Origin: Phaeobacter sp. CECT 5382
Lineage (GTDB): Bacteria; Pseudomonadota; Alphaproteobacteria; Rhodobacterales; Rhodobacteraceae
Length of the DNA stretch: 64,000 bases
Direction: 5' to 3'
NCBI RefSeq assembly: GCF_001457775.1
Contig: NZ_CYSG01000002.1
Coordinates: forward strand, 62,001 to 126,000
The stretch's first letter is position 1. The number at the start of each line of letters is the position of its first letter. Below, piece by piece: positions 1 to 9,808 of the stretch. A model generated the notes under the pieces. That model was not told where the DNA came from and searched no databases. It saw only the letters and a program-made list of their open reading frames with translations. The position numbers and the translations under genes are program-made.

Positions 1-209
1 GCCTCACGGCGCGCCTTGTCACCGCGTTTGCGGGAATTCTCAGCGTCTGCCAGCGCGCGCATAAAGCGGTCTTTATACTCGTCGCGCTCAGCCCGCAGCT
101 CATCAACTTCAATCGCAGCATCGTCCATTTCAGCCATCTCCGCTGCTAGCTCTTCCGCTTCGACATTTGCGATATCGTCCAAAAAATCGTCGTTTCTGGG
201 CTCTGCCAT
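1..209 (-). CDS. grpE: GrpE nucleotide exchange factor (C-terminal part beyond window)
   Basis: This is the N-terminal part, about 69 codons, of the co-chaperone that releases ADP from DnaK. The ATG lies at 209 on the minus strand, 9 nt after the hrcA stop. The N-terminus is short and very acidic. It is followed by a charged helix containing RDEYKDRFMRALADAENSRK, which matches the start of the long GrpE coiled coil (family motif of the type LRAxAExENxRKR). The hrcA-grpE order is the usual one and suggests co-transcription with the repressor gene. The rest of the gene runs off the left edge of the window. Confidence 0.88.
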   Translation of the reverse strand, partial: MAEPRNDDFLDDIANVEAEELAAEMAEMDDAAIEVDELRAERDEYKDRFMRALADAENSRKRGDKARRE

Positions 210-218
210 TTTTCACCT

Positions 219-1304
219 CTAACTCCGGTCGGAAAGCAACTTCCCAACCAGTTGCGCCGTGTAATCCACAATCGGCACAATCCGTCCGTAATTCAGACGA
301 GTCGGGCCTATCACCCCGACCGCGCCAATGATCTTTCGATCAGAGTTCATATAGGGAGACACCACCAAAGAGGAACCCGAAAGTGAGAAAAGTTTGTTCT
401 CGGAACCGATAAAAATGCGTACACCCTCTCCGTCTTCGGTGAGTTCGAGGAATTCTGCGATGTCCTGCTTGCGCTCCAGGTCATCAAACAGGTTGCGAAT
501 GAGGTCCAGCTCCTCTGGGACACCGGCCTCTCCGATCAGATTCGCCCGGCCGCGCACAATCAGACGCGCCTTTTCGCTGTCGTCATCCTCCCAGGCTGCC
601 AAACCGCTTTCGATCATATCCTGCGCCAGCACATCGATCTCTTGTCGGCGGGCATCAATCTCTTTTTGCATATCGCACCGCAGGCCACTCAGCGTACGCC
701 CCTCGATCAGTGCATTTAGGAAATTCGCCGCCTCGCGCATCGAGCTGGGCGTCTGCCCCGGCGGCGGGCTAAACAGCCGGTTTTCCACCCGACCGTCAGA
801 GAACACCAAAACCACCAGTGCCCGATCCTGCGCCAGAGAGACGAATTCGATATGGCGGATCTCCGCCTCTCGTTTTGGCGTCAGAACCAAAGACGCCCCC
901 TGTGTCACCCCGGAGAGCGCAGCCCCAACGCGATCCAACATGCCACCTACATCACCGGCATTCTTACCAAGGGTCGCATCGATCTTTTCACGATCCGGCG
1001 CTTTCAGGTCTTCGACCTCCAGCAAACCATCAACAAACATCCGCAAGCCCATCTGTGTGGGAATGCGCCCGGCACTGACATGTGGACTGTCGAGCAGGCC
1101 GAGATACTCCAGATCCTGCATGACATTGCGCACGGTTGCGGCACTGACCTTTTCGCTCAAGCTCCGCGTCAGGGTGCGGCTGCCAACCGGCTCGCCACTT
1201 TCAAGATAGCTTTCGACGACCGTGCGGAATACCTCGCGCGAGCGGTCGTTCATATCACTCAGAATTTCTTTGGCGTCAGTCATCGGCGATTTTTGCGATA
1301 CCAT
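219..1304 (-). CDS. hrcA: Heat-inducible transcription repressor HrcA
   Basis: This is a DNA-binding repressor that normally controls groESL/dnaK-type operons through CIRCE elements. At 361 aa it has the family length. The N-terminal winged helix includes GEPVGSRTLTR and SAATVRNVMQDLEYLGLL (about residues 37-72), followed by the GAF-like HrcA domain and the conserved C-terminal segment IGPTRLNYGRIVPIVDYTA. grpE follows after 9 nt. The start is uncertain. ATG 1304 and ATG 1283 (MTDAKEIL) both lack a clear Shine-Dalgarno sequence, and the second resembles the usual family N-terminus. No CIRCE repeat (TTAGCACTC-N9-GAGTGCTAA) is visible upstream, so autoregulation through CIRCE at this locus is not supported. 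Confidence 0.93.
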   Translation of the reverse strand: MVSQKSPMTDAKEILSDMNDRSREVFRTVVESYLESGEPVGSRTLTRSLSEKVSAATVRNVMQDLEYLGLLDSPHVSAGRIPTQMGLRMFVDGLLEVEDLKAPDREKIDATLGKNAGDVGGMLDRVGAALSGVTQGASLVLTPKREAEIRHIEFVSLAQDRALVVLVFSDGRVENRLFSPPPGQTPSSMREAANFLNALIEGRTLSGLRCDMQKEIDARRQEIDVLAQDMIESGLAAWEDDDSEKARLIVRGRANLIGEAGVPEELDLIRNLFDDLERKQDIAEFLELTEDGEGVRIFIGSENKLFSLSGSSLVVSPYMNSDRKIIGAVGVIGPTRLNYGRIVPIVDYTAQLVGKLLSDRS

Positions 1305-1336
1305 TTTACAACGAGGAAGCCCCAGCTCTAAGTTGC

Positions 1337-1365
1337 CATTAAAGAGCGGTGGGATAAAAGGTCAA
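1337..1365 (-). promoter_or_regulatory. Possible sigma-70 type promoter for hrcA-grpE
   Basis: On the minus strand a TTGACC (-35, plus positions 1360-1365) is separated by 17 bp from TTAATG (-10, 1337-1342), 33 nt before the ATG at 1304. The -35 is good but the -10 is poor, so this is tentative. No heat-shock-type CTTG/CCCCAT pair was seen in this gap. Confidence 0.3.
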
Positions 1366-1426
1366 TCATGCTTGCATCCCCGCAACGCCGGCGGCTATCG
1401 GATGATCAGCAAAAAAAGGATACCCT

Positions 1427-2140
1427 ATGCGACCCTCTGGACGAAATCTGAACGAAATGCGCTCCGTCTCAATCGAGACCGGTTTCACCAAACACGCCGA
1501 GGGCTCCTGCCTGATCAAAATGGGTGAAACCCATGTGCTGTGCACTGCCACCCTCGAAGAGCGGGTTCCCCCCTTCATCAAAGGATCCGGCTTGGGCTGG
1601 GTCACCGCTGAATACGGCATGCTGCCCCGCGCCACTAACACCCGCATGCGTCGCGAAGCCGCAGCCGGCAAACAAGGTGGTCGTACAGTCGAAATTCAAC
1701 GCCTGATCGGTCGCGCCCTGCGGGCCGGCGTGGATCGCGTGGCCCTGGGTGAGCGTCAGATCACCATCGATTGTGATGTTCTGCAGGCCGATGGCGGCAC
1801 CCGCTGTGCCGCAATTACCGGCGGCTGGGTCGCCCTGCGTTTGGCCGTGAACAAGCTGATGAAAGTTGGCGACGTCAAAATTGATCCACTGATGGATCCT
1901 GTCTCGGCGATTTCCTGCGGTATCTATGCCGGCCAGCCCGTGCTGGATCTGGACTATCCCGAAGATTCCGAAGCGGGCGTTGACGGCAACTTCATCATGG
2001 CCGGCTCAGGCAAGCTTATCGAAGTTCAGATGTCCGCCGAAGGCTCCATCTTTTCGCGCGATCAAATGAACCAGCTGATGGACTTGGCCGAACAGGGCAC
2101 CGCAGAGCTCGCTGCAATGCAAAAGGCCGCCTGCGCATGA
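1427..2140 (+). CDS. rph: Ribonuclease PH
   Basis: This phosphorolytic 3'-5' exoribonuclease trims tRNA 3' ends and degrades structured RNA, using phosphate to release nucleoside diphosphates. The 237 aa match the family length almost exactly. Visible signatures are [20 protein letters not shown] at the N-terminus, PRATNTR, the phosphate-binding region [16 protein letters not shown] and the catalytic stretch [12 protein letters not shown]. It is divergent from hrcA, as in many alphaproteobacteria, and its stop overlaps the rdgB start in an ATGA arrangement, so the two are translationally coupled. Confidence 0.95.
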   Translation: MRPSGRNLNEMRSVSIETGFTKHAEGSCLIKMGETHVLCTATLEERVPPFIKGSGLGWVTAEYGMLPRATNTRMRREAAAGKQGGRTVEIQRLIGRALRAGVDRVALGERQITIDCDVLQADGGTRCAAITGGWVALRLAVNKLMKVGDVKIDPLMDPVSAISCGIYAGQPVLDLDYPEDSEAGVDGNFIMAGSGKLIEVQMSAEGSIFSRDQMNQLMDLAEQGTAELAAMQKAACA

Positions 2141-2751
2141 GCCGTAAATTCGTCGGCAGCAGGCTGCTGATCGCAACCCATAACAAAGGCAAGCTTGAGG
2201 AGATGACACATCTCCTCAAGCCCTTTGGCGTGGAGGTTGTGGGGGCTGCGGAACTGGAGCTGCCAGAACCCGAAGAAACCGAGGACACATTCGTCGGAAA
2301 TGCCCGGATCAAAGCGCATGCCGCCGCCAAGGCAACGGGACTCCCTGCCCTGTCAGATGACAGCGGCATTACCATCGATGCTTTGAATGGGGCCCCCGGT
2401 GTCTACACCGCCGACTGGGCTGAGACCGGAAATGGCCGCGATTTCATGATGGCCATGACCCGCGCCAATTCTGAACTTGATGCAATCAACGCGCCAAACC
2501 CGCGCTCCGCGCAGTTTCGCTGCACACTGGTTCTGGCCTGGCCCGATGGTCATGATGAAGTATTCGAAGGCGTGATGCCCGGCGAACTTGTCTGGCCCAT
2601 TCGCGGTGCCCATGGATTTGGCTATGATCCAATGTTCATGCCTGAAGGCCACAGTCTGACCTGCGCTGAAATGGCGCCAGAAGAAAAGCACAAGATAAGC
2701 CATCGCGGCAAAGCTGTTGCCGCCTTTGTCAAAGGCTGTTTCGGTGGATGA
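2137..2751 (+). CDS. rdgB: dITP/XTP pyrophosphatase (RdgB/HAM1 family)
   Basis: This enzyme hydrolyses non-canonical purine nucleoside triphosphates (dITP, XTP) to monophosphates and so keeps deaminated bases out of DNA and RNA. The 204 aa protein carries the substrate-binding THNKGK near residue 13, the SDDSG box, [11 protein letters not shown] and FGYDPMF, all in family order. It starts with an ATG overlapping the rph stop. Its 3' end overlaps the hemW start. The rph-rdgB-hemW order is common in this lineage. Confidence 0.95.
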   Translation: MSRKFVGSRLLIATHNKGKLEEMTHLLKPFGVEVVGAAELELPEPEETEDTFVGNARIKAHAAAKATGLPALSDDSGITIDALNGAPGVYTADWAETGNGRDFMMAMTRANSELDAINAPNPRSAQFRCTLVLAWPDGHDEVFEGVMPGELVWPIRGAHGFGYDPMFMPEGHSLTCAEMAPEEKHKISHRGKAVAAFVKGCFGG

Positions 2752-3898
2752 TTGGCGGCATGGTGGCTTTGGCCTATATGTGCATTGGCCTTTCTGTCAG
2801 GCCAAATGCCCCTATTGCGACTTCAACAGTCACGTCACGGCAAATATTGACCAAAACGCCTGGGTTAGAGCCTATTTGAGTGAACTCAAACGTGTCTCTA
2901 AACCGCTAACTGGCAGAGTCTTAAACTCCATTTTCTTTGGCGGTGGCACGCCGTCTTTGATGTTACCGGAAACTGTTGCCGCAGTGATCGAGGGCGCACG
3001 TGAAATCTGGCCCTTTGCCAATGACATAGAGATCACTCTTGAAGCCAATCCAGGCTCTGTCGAGGCCGGGCGTTTCGCAGGGTATCGAGACGCTGGCGTC
3101 AATCGGATCTCGATGGGCATTCAGGCCCTTAACGACGAGGATCTGCGTCGACTTGGCCGCATTCATTCGGTTGCCGAGGCCCGCGCTGCATTCGATATAG
3201 CCCGCAACTGTTTTGACCGGGTCAGTTTTGATCTGATCTACGCGCGCCAAGGTCAGGATCTAAAACACTGGCAGACAGAGCTCAAACAGGCGCTGAACAT
3301 GGCGATTGATCACCTCTCGCTTTACCAGCTGACCATCGAAGAAGGCACCGCCTTTGGGGATCGCTATGCCCGCGGCAAGCTTCGTGATTTGCCAACCGAT
3401 GATACCGCCGCAGACATGTATCAGGCGACACAAGACATCTGCGGAGCGCATGGCATGCCAGCCTATGAGATCTCGAACCATGCCCGTCCAGGTGAAGAAT
3501 CCCGTCACAATCAAATCTACTGGCGCTATGGCGACTATGTCGGAATTGGACCCGGGGCCCATGGTCGTGTGACGATTGACGGCAAACGCTATGCCACCGA
3601 AACCCATCGCGCTCCGGGTGCCTGGCTGAAGGCCGTCGCCAATGGGTCTGGTCAATCACTATCTGATCAGCTGCCCCTTAAAGACATGGCTATTGAATAT
3701 ATGATGATGTCCATGCGCCTGACAGAAGGTATGGATATCGCAAGGTATACTGGACTTTCCGGAACGGAACTACCTACGCAACCGCTTGAAGATCTTGTCA
3801 ATCTTGGCATGGTGACTATCTCGGATCAGAGGCTCTGCACCACGGATAAGGGCCGACCCGTACTGAACGCCATTTTGCGAGAACTGCTGGTCGATTAA
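2744..3898 (+). CDS. hemW: Radical SAM heme chaperone HemW (HemN-like)
   Basis: This member of the radical SAM coproporphyrinogen-dehydrogenase family carries the cluster motif CQAKCPYC (CxxxCxxC) at about residues 18-25 and the SAM-binding GGGTPS. The roughly 384 aa, lacking the longer N-terminus of true HemN, point to HemW, which binds heme and transfers it to respiratory enzymes. The start chosen is GTG 2744. It has AAAGG 8-9 nt upstream, gives the normal [18 protein letters not shown] beginning, and overlaps the rdgB stop by 8 nt. A longer TTG start at 2717 would add nine residues without a better ribosome-binding site. Confidence 0.9.
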   Translation: MDDWRHGGFGLYVHWPFCQAKCPYCDFNSHVTANIDQNAWVRAYLSELKRVSKPLTGRVLNSIFFGGGTPSLMLPETVAAVIEGAREIWPFANDIEITLEANPGSVEAGRFAGYRDAGVNRISMGIQALNDEDLRRLGRIHSVAEARAAFDIARNCFDRVSFDLIYARQGQDLKHWQTELKQALNMAIDHLSLYQLTIEEGTAFGDRYARGKLRDLPTDDTAADMYQATQDICGAHGMPAYEISNHARPGEESRHNQIYWRYGDYVGIGPGAHGRVTIDGKRYATETHRAPGAWLKAVANGSGQSLSDQLPLKDMAIEYMMMSMRLTEGMDIARYTGLSGTELPTQPLEDLVNLGMVTISDQRLCTTDKGRPVLNAILRELLVD

Positions 3899-3922
3899 CC
3901 CAATTGGACAGGAAAGACCGCC

Positions 3923-4276
3923 ATGAGAATTCTCTACGCCGCGCTGGGACTGCTTGCACTTGGGTTGGCCCTCATTGGCGTTATCCTGCCCCTGTTGCCC
4001 ACGGTTCCCTTTCTATTACTGGCAACGTTTTTCTTCGCCAATTCATCAGAACGGATGCACAATTGGCTGATCAGTCACCAAACATTTGGTCCAATGATCC
4101 TTGACTGGAATGAACGCGGGGCCATTCGACCAGCTGCAAAAAAGGCGGCAACCGTATCGATCGCCGCCGTATTTCTATTGTCGCTAATTCTGTCTGCCCC
4201 CACGCATGTCCTGATCATTCAAGCCGTGGTTTTGACAGTAGTCCTGACCTTTATTTGGACCCGCCCTGGAAGCTGA
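3923..4276 (+). CDS. Small inner-membrane protein, DUF454 (YbaN-like)
   Basis: A 117 aa protein with a very hydrophobic N-terminal hairpin (about residues 5-45, ALGLLALGLALIGVILPLLP then FLLLATFFFANSS) and a second hydrophobic pair near the C-terminus (AAVFLLSLILSAP and LIIQAVVLTVVLTFIW). The LPTVPFLLLATFFFANSS region is the recognisable core of DUF454. The function of the family is unknown. It has an AGGAAAG ribosome-binding site, lies 24 nt after hemW and may be co-transcribed with it. It converges on parB with no gap. Confidence 0.85.
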   Translation: MRILYAALGLLALGLALIGVILPLLPTVPFLLLATFFFANSSERMHNWLISHQTFGPMILDWNERGAIRPAAKKAATVSIAAVFLLSLILSAPTHVLIIQAVVLTVVLTFIWTRPGS

Positions 4277-5170
4277 TCAACGGCTCAAGATGTTGCAGAT
4301 CTCATCCAACTGATCCAGCGTTTCATAGCTGATAGTGATGGAACCGGATTCTCCGCCGACCTTGTGATCAATTGAGATCTTCATCCGCAACATAGCCGAG
4401 AGATCCCCTTCCAAAGCCTTTGTATCTGCGTCCTTTTCAGCCGCGGCACGTGGTCTTCTCGGTGCAGCACTCTGCAGACCTGCCGCATCTTTTTTCACCA
4501 AAGCCTCAGTCGCCCGCACGGACAACCCACCTTTGACGATCTTCTGTGCCAGATCAGAAGCGTTGTCAGATGTGATCAAAGCCCGTGCATGACCCGCAGA
4601 TAGTTTTCGGTCATTTACAAGAATGCGCACGTCCTCTGGCAGGTTCAGCAAACGAACAAGGTTCGCAATATGGCTACGGCTTTTCCCCAAAGCTTCGGCC
4701 ATCTTTTCTTGCGTGTGACCAAAACGTTCCATCAGCTGCTTATAGCTAAGTGCTTCTTCCATTGCGTTCAGATCAGAGCGTTGAATGTTCTCGATGATGG
4801 CAACTTCCATCATCTCCAAATCCGAATAATCTCGAATCAGGACCGGAACTTCGTGTAGCTGTGCCGCCTGGGCTGCCCGCCACCGACGTTCACCCGCTAC
4901 AATTTCATACATTCCTTCGGGACGAGGACGAACAATCAGCGGCTGCAGAACGCCTTTTTCCTTGATCGACGCAGTCAGATCATCCAGATCTTCCTGCAAG
5001 AATTGCCGCCTTGGCTGATCCGGGTTTGCGATAACCTTTTCAATCGGAACAAGAGTTTCCGCATTTCGTGGTGCTTGGACTTCGGTACTGACCGGTTCCG
5101 GGTTCACATCCGCCATCAATGCCGAAAGGCCGCGTCCCAGGCCACGAGGTTTGTGTTTCTTTTCGCTCAT
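4277..5170 (-). CDS. parB: Chromosome partitioning protein ParB
   Basis: ParB is a CTP-dependent clamp that loads at parS sites and spreads to form the centromere complex moved by ParA. The 297 aa contain the N-terminal LGRGLSALM patch, the CTPase motif GERRWRA at residues 93-99, the [14 protein letters not shown] helix, a helix-turn-helix (roughly 135-185, including [17 protein letters not shown]) and a C-terminal dimerisation segment. It lies 15 nt after parA. Two perfect parS palindromes sit upstream in the same run of genes at 6561-6576 and 8472-8487. Confidence 0.96.
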   Translation of the reverse strand: MSEKKHKPRGLGRGLSALMADVNPEPVSTEVQAPRNAETLVPIEKVIANPDQPRRQFLQEDLDDLTASIKEKGVLQPLIVRPRPEGMYEIVAGERRWRAAQAAQLHEVPVLIRDYSDLEMMEVAIIENIQRSDLNAMEEALSYKQLMERFGHTQEKMAEALGKSRSHIANLVRLLNLPEDVRILVNDRKLSAGHARALITSDNASDLAQKIVKGGLSVRATEALVKKDAAGLQSAAPRRPRAAAEKDADTKALEGDLSAMLRMKISIDHKVGGESGSITISYETLDQLDEICNILSR

Positions 5171-5185
5171 TTTCTCGCTCCGCTA

Positions 5186-5995
5186 TCAGGCCGCAATTTT
5201 ATGATGATTTGCCAAGAGTTCCACAGCCAAAGCCCGATAGGCCTGCGCGCCCAGAGAATTTCCGTCGTAGTTCAATACAGGCAACGCGTAAGAAGGCGCT
5301 TCGCTCACTCGAACATTTCGCGGTATTTTGGTTTCAAACACAAGGTCTCCAAGATTATCCCGAGCGTCCTGCTCGACCTGCTGAGAAAGGTTATTGCGAC
5401 GATCATACATTGTCAGCACGATCCCTTCGATTCTCAGGGCTGGATTTGCCGCCTGCCGGACCTCACGAATGGTCAACATCAATTGTGACACCCCTTCCAG
5501 CGCGAAAAATTCACTTTGCAACGGGATGAGTACAGAATGCGCCGCGACCATGGCGTTCACCGTCAAAAGGTTCAACGACGGAGGGCAATCAATAAGAACA
5601 TAATCCCAATCATAATCGTCCATTGCCGTTTGACGTAGAGCGTCGTGCAGCAGATAGCTCCGTTTCTCATTGGCAAAAAGTTCGATATCAGCTGAACTCA
5701 AATCCACTGTCGCAGGGATGATGCAGAGATCTTCGATCTCTGTACTACGAATGACCTCATTCAAAGGCGCATCATCAACCAGGAGGTCATAGGTCGTTAA
5801 ATCTCGGTCAGCGGCTTCGATTCCCAAACCAGTAGAGGCATTCCCCTGTGGGTCGAGATCAACAACCAAGACCCGCAACCCGGTTTCAACCAATGCCGCT
5901 GCCAAATTGATTGTCGTTGTCGTCTTCCCTACCCCACCTTTTTGGTTCGCTACGGCGATGATACGAGGCCCCTCGGGGCGGGATAAATCAGACAC
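5186..5995 (-). CDS. parA: Chromosome partitioning ATPase ParA
   Basis: This Walker-type ATPase drives ParB-parS segregation by cycling on and off nucleoid DNA. It has the deviant Walker A KGGVGKTT at residues 19-26, the Walker A' VVDLDPQGN, and Walker B VLIDCPPSL. GTG 5995 is chosen as the start because GGAG lies 7 nt upstream and the reading [20 protein letters not shown] is the normal family beginning; it overlaps the rsmG stop by 8 nt. ATG 6007 would add four residues with no ribosome-binding site. The protein is about 269 aa. Confidence 0.95.
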   Translation of the reverse strand: MSDLSRPEGPRIIAVANQKGGVGKTTTTINLAAALVETGLRVLVVDLDPQGNASTGLGIEAADRDLTTYDLLVDDAPLNEVIRSTEIEDLCIIPATVDLSSADIELFANEKRSYLLHDALRQTAMDDYDWDYVLIDCPPSLNLLTVNAMVAAHSVLIPLQSEFFALEGVSQLMLTIREVRQAANPALRIEGIVLTMYDRRNNLSQQVEQDARDNLGDLVFETKIPRNVRVSEAPSYALPVLNYDGNSLGAQAYRALAVELLANHHKIAA

Positions 5996-6608
5996 GAGCC
6001 ACTCCATCTATCTTCAAAATAACAGCATCAGGTTCAGTTAAACTTGTAATCGGTTCAACTTCGAATCGCCATTGCTGCCTTGCGATATCCACCTCTTTTT
6101 TCCAACTTTGCCCTTTCGGAAACAGTGCGGTGCCAGTTTCAGCCAAATGCCCTTCGGCGAATCCCAGAAGCGTTGTCAGATCAGCCAATGCTCTTGCGGA
6201 AAGTATCGAAGCCCTTTGCGGCGCAACTTTTTCAATTCGGTCTGCGATTACTGAGACAGAAACTCCACATTCACGGGCTGCAGAACGCAAAAACGCGGAC
6301 TTACGCTGATCACTTTCGATAAGTGTTACTGATGTTTCTGGTGAAAATTCAGCGGCAAGTATGGCGATAACAATTCCTGGAAACCCTCCACCACTGCCGA
6401 TATCGACCCAGGAAGGACCAGGCGTGGCTACACAATTGAAGACCTGGACCGAATCGATAATGTGCCTCGACCAAAGCTGTTCCAAGCTATTCTTTGAAAC
6501 CAGGTTAATTTTTGGATTCCATTTGAGTAGAATATTTTCAAATTCATACAGTCGATCCAATGTTTCACGTGAAACATTCATCTCGTCTAGGATTTTATTC
6601 TGCATCAT
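5988..6608 (-). CDS. rsmG: 16S rRNA (guanine-527-N7)-methyltransferase RsmG
   Basis: This enzyme methylates G527 of 16S rRNA using S-adenosylmethionine (formerly GidB). The 206 aa contain the SAM-binding [13 protein letters not shown] at about residues 67-79 and the helical N-terminal RsmG domain. The start ATG 6608 overlaps the mnmG stop; ATG 6605 is equally possible. The peptide NVSRET near the N-terminus is encoded by a parS palindrome (6561-6576), so coding and centromere functions are superimposed. Base composition is visibly AT-richer than in most of the window. Confidence 0.95.
   Translation of the reverse strand: MMQNKILDEMNVSRETLDRLYEFENILLKWNPKINLVSKNSLEQLWSRHIIDSVQVFNCVATPGPSWVDIGSGGGFPGIVIAILAAEFSPETSVTLIESDQRKSAFLRSAARECGVSVSVIADRIEKVAPQRASILSARALADLTTLLGFAEGHLAETGTALFPKGQSWKKEVDIARQQWRFEVEPITSLTEPDAVILKIDGVARV
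6561..6576. promoter_or_regulatory. parS centromere site 1, inside rsmG
   Basis: The sequence TGTTTCACGTGAAACA is a perfect 16-bp palindrome identical to the widely conserved ParB-binding parS consensus. It lies inside the rsmG coding region, about 0.6 kb upstream of parA and about 5.2 kb from the proposed oriC. Confidence 0.93.
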
Positions 6609-8479
6609 CCCGATTTTTCCTGTTTACTCCGAATGCGTCGAAGCCGAGCAAGGACCAAAGCCAATCCAGCTGGCGTCATACCGTTAATACGAGCCGCCTT
6701 TGCCAGTGTTTCAGGGCGCGACTCTGACAATTTGATCCGTAGTTCAGACGACAATCCTTCAATGGAGTGATAGTCGAAATCTTCTGGAATGGTATATCCT
6801 TCGTCCCGCTTCATAGCAGAGATTTCTTTTTCCTGCCTTGCAATATAGTGAACGTAGAGAGCATCCCGCTCCAACTGCCGCTTTATCTCCAGATCCACTC
6901 CGGAACACTCGGGAATCAAAGGCTGAAGATCATCAAAATGAACATCTGGGAATGCCAGGACTTCATACCCAGTTCGCTTATTTCCATCTTGGTTGACATA
7001 GATCCCAGCCTCAACAATTTGTTTTGGCGTAAAGATTGAACCTTCCAAGATTTCCCGTGTCGCTTGGAGACTCTCCATTTTTTTGGAAAACACTTTCCGT
7101 CGTTCATCGGAAATGCACCCAATTTTCTCTGCAAGAGGTGTAAGTCGCTGGTCTGCGTTATCTGCACGAAGCGACAGCCTGAACTCGGCGCGGGATGTGA
7201 ACATGCGATATGGTTCGGAAACACCGTTAGTGGTCAAATCATCCACCATGACACCAATATAGCTGTTCGAGCGCCCAAAGATCACCGGTTCCTCATTCAG
7301 ACACCGTCTGGCGGCGTTAAGACCTGCGACAAGCCCCTGCGCAGCGGCTTCTTCATACCCGGTTGTTCCATTGATCTGTCCGGCCAAATACAATCCTGGA
7401 ACATCCTTGAGCGATAATTCAAGAGTAAGAGCTCGAGGATCCACATAGTCATACTCAATCGCATAGCCAGGTTGAAGGATCTCGGCCAGCTCCAGACCGA
7501 CAATTGACCGTACGTAGTCCTTTTGAACTTCTACCGGCAGGCTGGTGGAAATTCCATTGGGATAGACCGTATGATCATTGGCACCTTCAGGCTCCAAGAA
7601 GATCTGATGAGATGCCTTTTCCGCAAATCGAACAATCTTATCTTCGATGGAAGGACAGTAGCGTGGGCCTATCCCTTCGATGTGGCCACCATACATTGCA
7701 GATCTAGAAAGGTTGTCCCGGATTATGTCGTGGGTTTTTTCATTGGTATGTGTGATCCCACACACCACTTGCTTTGCATGTAGACGCTTGGTCATAAAAG
7801 AAAAGAAAGTCGGATCGTCATCCCCTGGCTGACCTTCGAGTATGTCCCAATTGATCGTTCTACCGTCGAGCCGTGGTGGCGTTCCCGTTTTCAATCTTCC
7901 CAACGGAAGTTCAAAACTGTCGAGACGTTCTGCCAATTTGACAGAGGGCTTGTCCCCCATTCGTCCACCAGGTTTGGAAACATCTCCGATATGGATGATC
8001 CCACGTAGGAAGGTTCCCGATGTCAATATTACAGTTCGGCTTGGTATCTCGCTGCCATCAGCCAGTACCACACCGCAGACACGGCCGCTTTCCATCAAAA
8101 AGTCAGTCGCCTCGCCTTCGACTATTTGAAGGTTGGCTTGCGCTTCGGTAACCGAAAGCATTTCCTGCTGGTATATAGTGCGATCAGATTGTGCTCTGGG
8201 CCCCTGGACAGCCGGTCCCTTTCGACGGTTCAACAGGCGAAACTGAATTCCCGCGAGATCAGCAATCTTGCCCATGACCCCATCCATGGCATCAATTTCT
8301 CTGACAAGGTGTCCTTTTCCCAATCCACCAATTGCTGGATTGCAAGACATCACCCCGATTCCATTTCGGGATAGAGTGACCAATGCGGTACGTACACCCA
8401 TGCGTGCTGCAGCATGTGCAGCTTCTGTGCCGGCGTGCCCGCCGCCAATCACAACGACATCAAAACTTGAATGTTTCAC
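6605..8479 (-). CDS. mnmG: tRNA uridine-5-carboxymethylaminomethyl modification enzyme MnmG
   Basis: This FAD protein works with MnmE to make cmnm5U34 in wobble positions of tRNAs (formerly GidA). The dinucleotide-binding [10 protein letters not shown] begins at about residue 12. CNPAIGG and the C-terminal GidA-associated region are present. The start chosen is GTG 8479, 8 nt after AGGGAG, giving [14 protein letters not shown], which aligns in length with other MnmG proteins. An in-frame GTG at 8488 (MFHVKH) would abut that Shine-Dalgarno sequence directly. The chosen start lies inside a perfect parS site. Length about 624 aa. Confidence 0.94.
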   Translation of the reverse strand: MKHSSFDVVVIGGGHAGTEAAHAAARMGVRTALVTLSRNGIGVMSCNPAIGGLGKGHLVREIDAMDGVMGKIADLAGIQFRLLNRRKGPAVQGPRAQSDRTIYQQEMLSVTEAQANLQIVEGEATDFLMESGRVCGVVLADGSEIPSRTVILTSGTFLRGIIHIGDVSKPGGRMGDKPSVKLAERLDSFELPLGRLKTGTPPRLDGRTINWDILEGQPGDDDPTFFSFMTKRLHAKQVVCGITHTNEKTHDIIRDNLSRSAMYGGHIEGIGPRYCPSIEDKIVRFAEKASHQIFLEPEGANDHTVYPNGISTSLPVEVQKDYVRSIVGLELAEILQPGYAIEYDYVDPRALTLELSLKDVPGLYLAGQINGTTGYEEAAAQGLVAGLNAARRCLNEEPVIFGRSNSYIGVMVDDLTTNGVSEPYRMFTSRAEFRLSLRADNADQRLTPLAEKIGCISDERRKVFSKKMESLQATREILEGSIFTPKQIVEAGIYVNQDGNKRTGYEVLAFPDVHFDDLQPLIPECSGVDLEIKRQLERDALYVHYIARQEKEISAMKRDEGYTIPEDFDYHSIEGLSSELRIKLSESRPETLAKAARINGMTPAGLALVLARLRRIRSKQEKSG

Positions 8480-8487
8480 GTGAAACA
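8472..8487. promoter_or_regulatory. parS centromere site 2, over the mnmG start
   Basis: This is a second perfect TGTTTCACGTGAAACA. It covers the spacer between the mnmG ribosome-binding site and the preferred GTG start as well as the first codons, so ParB loading here lies directly over the translation start of mnmG and the 3' end of mnmE is only a few bases away. Confidence 0.92.
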
Positions 8488-8491
8488 CTCC

Positions 8492-9778
8492 CTATTTTCC
8501 CAAACAGAAACTGGAGAATATTTCATCCAGCAGATTTTCAACGCCGACACGACCAACAAGCATTTCCAGTGATCGAATGGCAGACCGCATATCTTCGGCC
8601 GCGATATCATAGAATTCTGATCCGCGCCGCAAGACCACTTGTGCCTCGGCTAAACTGGTCAAGGCGTTTTCCATCATATCGCGATGCCTTGCGCGGGTTG
8701 CAATACCCACTTGCGTCGATCTCGTTTTCAAAACAGTAGAAACATGCTCAACCAACTGATCAAGGCCCTGCCCTGTCTTTCCCGAGATTGCCCCAGCCTG
8801 ATCTTCGCGTTTGTCCGCTTTAGGAGCTAGCCGGATATCCCCCGGCTGCATCTCCATATCCAGGATCTCGCCCGGTTCTGCAAGAAACACCCGGAGATCT
8901 GCTTGATCCGCCCGTTTCCGAGCCAGGGCTATACCGATACCTTCGACATGATCCTCAGTCTCGCGCAGGCCAGCCGTATCAAGCAAAGTAACAGGCAGGC
9001 CAGCAAGATCCATACGAACCTCAATAACGTCGCGCGTAGTTCCAGCATACTCAGAAGTAATTGCTGCCTCACGTCCCGCCAACGCATTGAGAAGAGTAGA
9101 TTTTCCGACGTTTGGTGCGCCGATGATGGCCACCTCGAATCCCTCACGGATACGTTCGGCAATCTGAACTCCAGATGTCTCTCTTCTCAGATCATTTTCA
9201 ACACCAGACAACAACTCTACAACTTCGGGTGTCACATCAACGGGCACATCTTCATCAGCAAAATCAATGGTCACTTCAATCAAAGAGGCAGCACGGATCA
9301 GATCTGTGCGCCAACGCTCTGCAAGTTGCCCCAATCCACCTGCCAGTATGACCTGCGCCTGTTTTCTTTGTGCTTCGGTCTCAGCGTCGATCAGGTCTGC
9401 AAGGCCTTCGACCTGTGCTAGATCCAGTTTACCATTCTCCAACGCACGCCGGGTGAATTCCCCGGGTTCTGCGATGCGCAACTCAGGCCTTGCCGACAGT
9501 GCATCGAGTACCGCAGAAACCACTGCAGTGCTTCCATGTACCTGAAATTCAACGATATTTTCTCCAGTGAAGCTCGCGGGAGCCGCAAAGGAGAGCACAA
9601 GTGCCTCGTCCAGAGGATCACCTTGCGCATCCTGGATAACGCGCAGCCCCCTGCCCTTTGCCGGCAGAGGATGATCGCAGATCTGATTCGACGTCTCCAA
9701 CGCCAGAGGCCCAGAGATGCGAATTACAGAAACCCCGGCCTTCCCCTGAGCGGAGGCCAACGCAAAGATCGTGTCCAT
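8492..9778 (-). CDS. mnmE: tRNA modification GTPase MnmE
   Basis: This is the GTPase partner of MnmG in wobble uridine modification (formerly TrmE). The 428 aa show the N-terminal tetrahydrofolate-binding domain ([20 protein letters not shown]), the inserted G domain with P-loop [14 protein letters not shown], the G2 loop AGTTRD and the G3 DTAGLRE, and the C-terminal zinc-independent CLGK tail (canonical CxGK, catalytic Cys). It is the first gene of the tight mnmE-mnmG-rsmG-parA-parB group; the distance to mnmG is only a few nucleotides. Confidence 0.95.
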   Translation of the reverse strand: MDTIFALASAQGKAGVSVIRISGPLALETSNQICDHPLPAKGRGLRVIQDAQGDPLDEALVLSFAAPASFTGENIVEFQVHGSTAVVSAVLDALSARPELRIAEPGEFTRRALENGKLDLAQVEGLADLIDAETEAQRKQAQVILAGGLGQLAERWRTDLIRAASLIEVTIDFADEDVPVDVTPEVVELLSGVENDLRRETSGVQIAERIREGFEVAIIGAPNVGKSTLLNALAGREAAITSEYAGTTRDVIEVRMDLAGLPVTLLDTAGLRETEDHVEGIGIALARKRADQADLRVFLAEPGEILDMEMQPGDIRLAPKADKREDQAGAISGKTGQGLDQLVEHVSTVLKTRSTQVGIATRARHRDMMENALTSLAEAQVVLRRGSEFYDIAAEDMRSAIRSLEMLVGRVGVENLLDEIFSSFCLGK

Positions 9779-9808
9779 GTTGGCCTTCCTCTTCTGCCGG
9801 CCCGGGTT

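Noticed and set aside
394-1209. Long open frame on the plus strand opposite hrcA
   Set aside because: It is a Ser/Arg-rich shadow of hrcA with no family sequence or ribosome-binding site.
1371-1400. Sigma-32-like CTTG ... CTATCG before rph
   Set aside because: The spacing of 20 bp and poor -10 do not fit the heat-shock consensus.
1305-1426. CIRCE element upstream of hrcA
   Set aside because: No TTAGCACTC-N9-GAGTGCTAA or close version could be found on either strand of the hrcA-rph gap.
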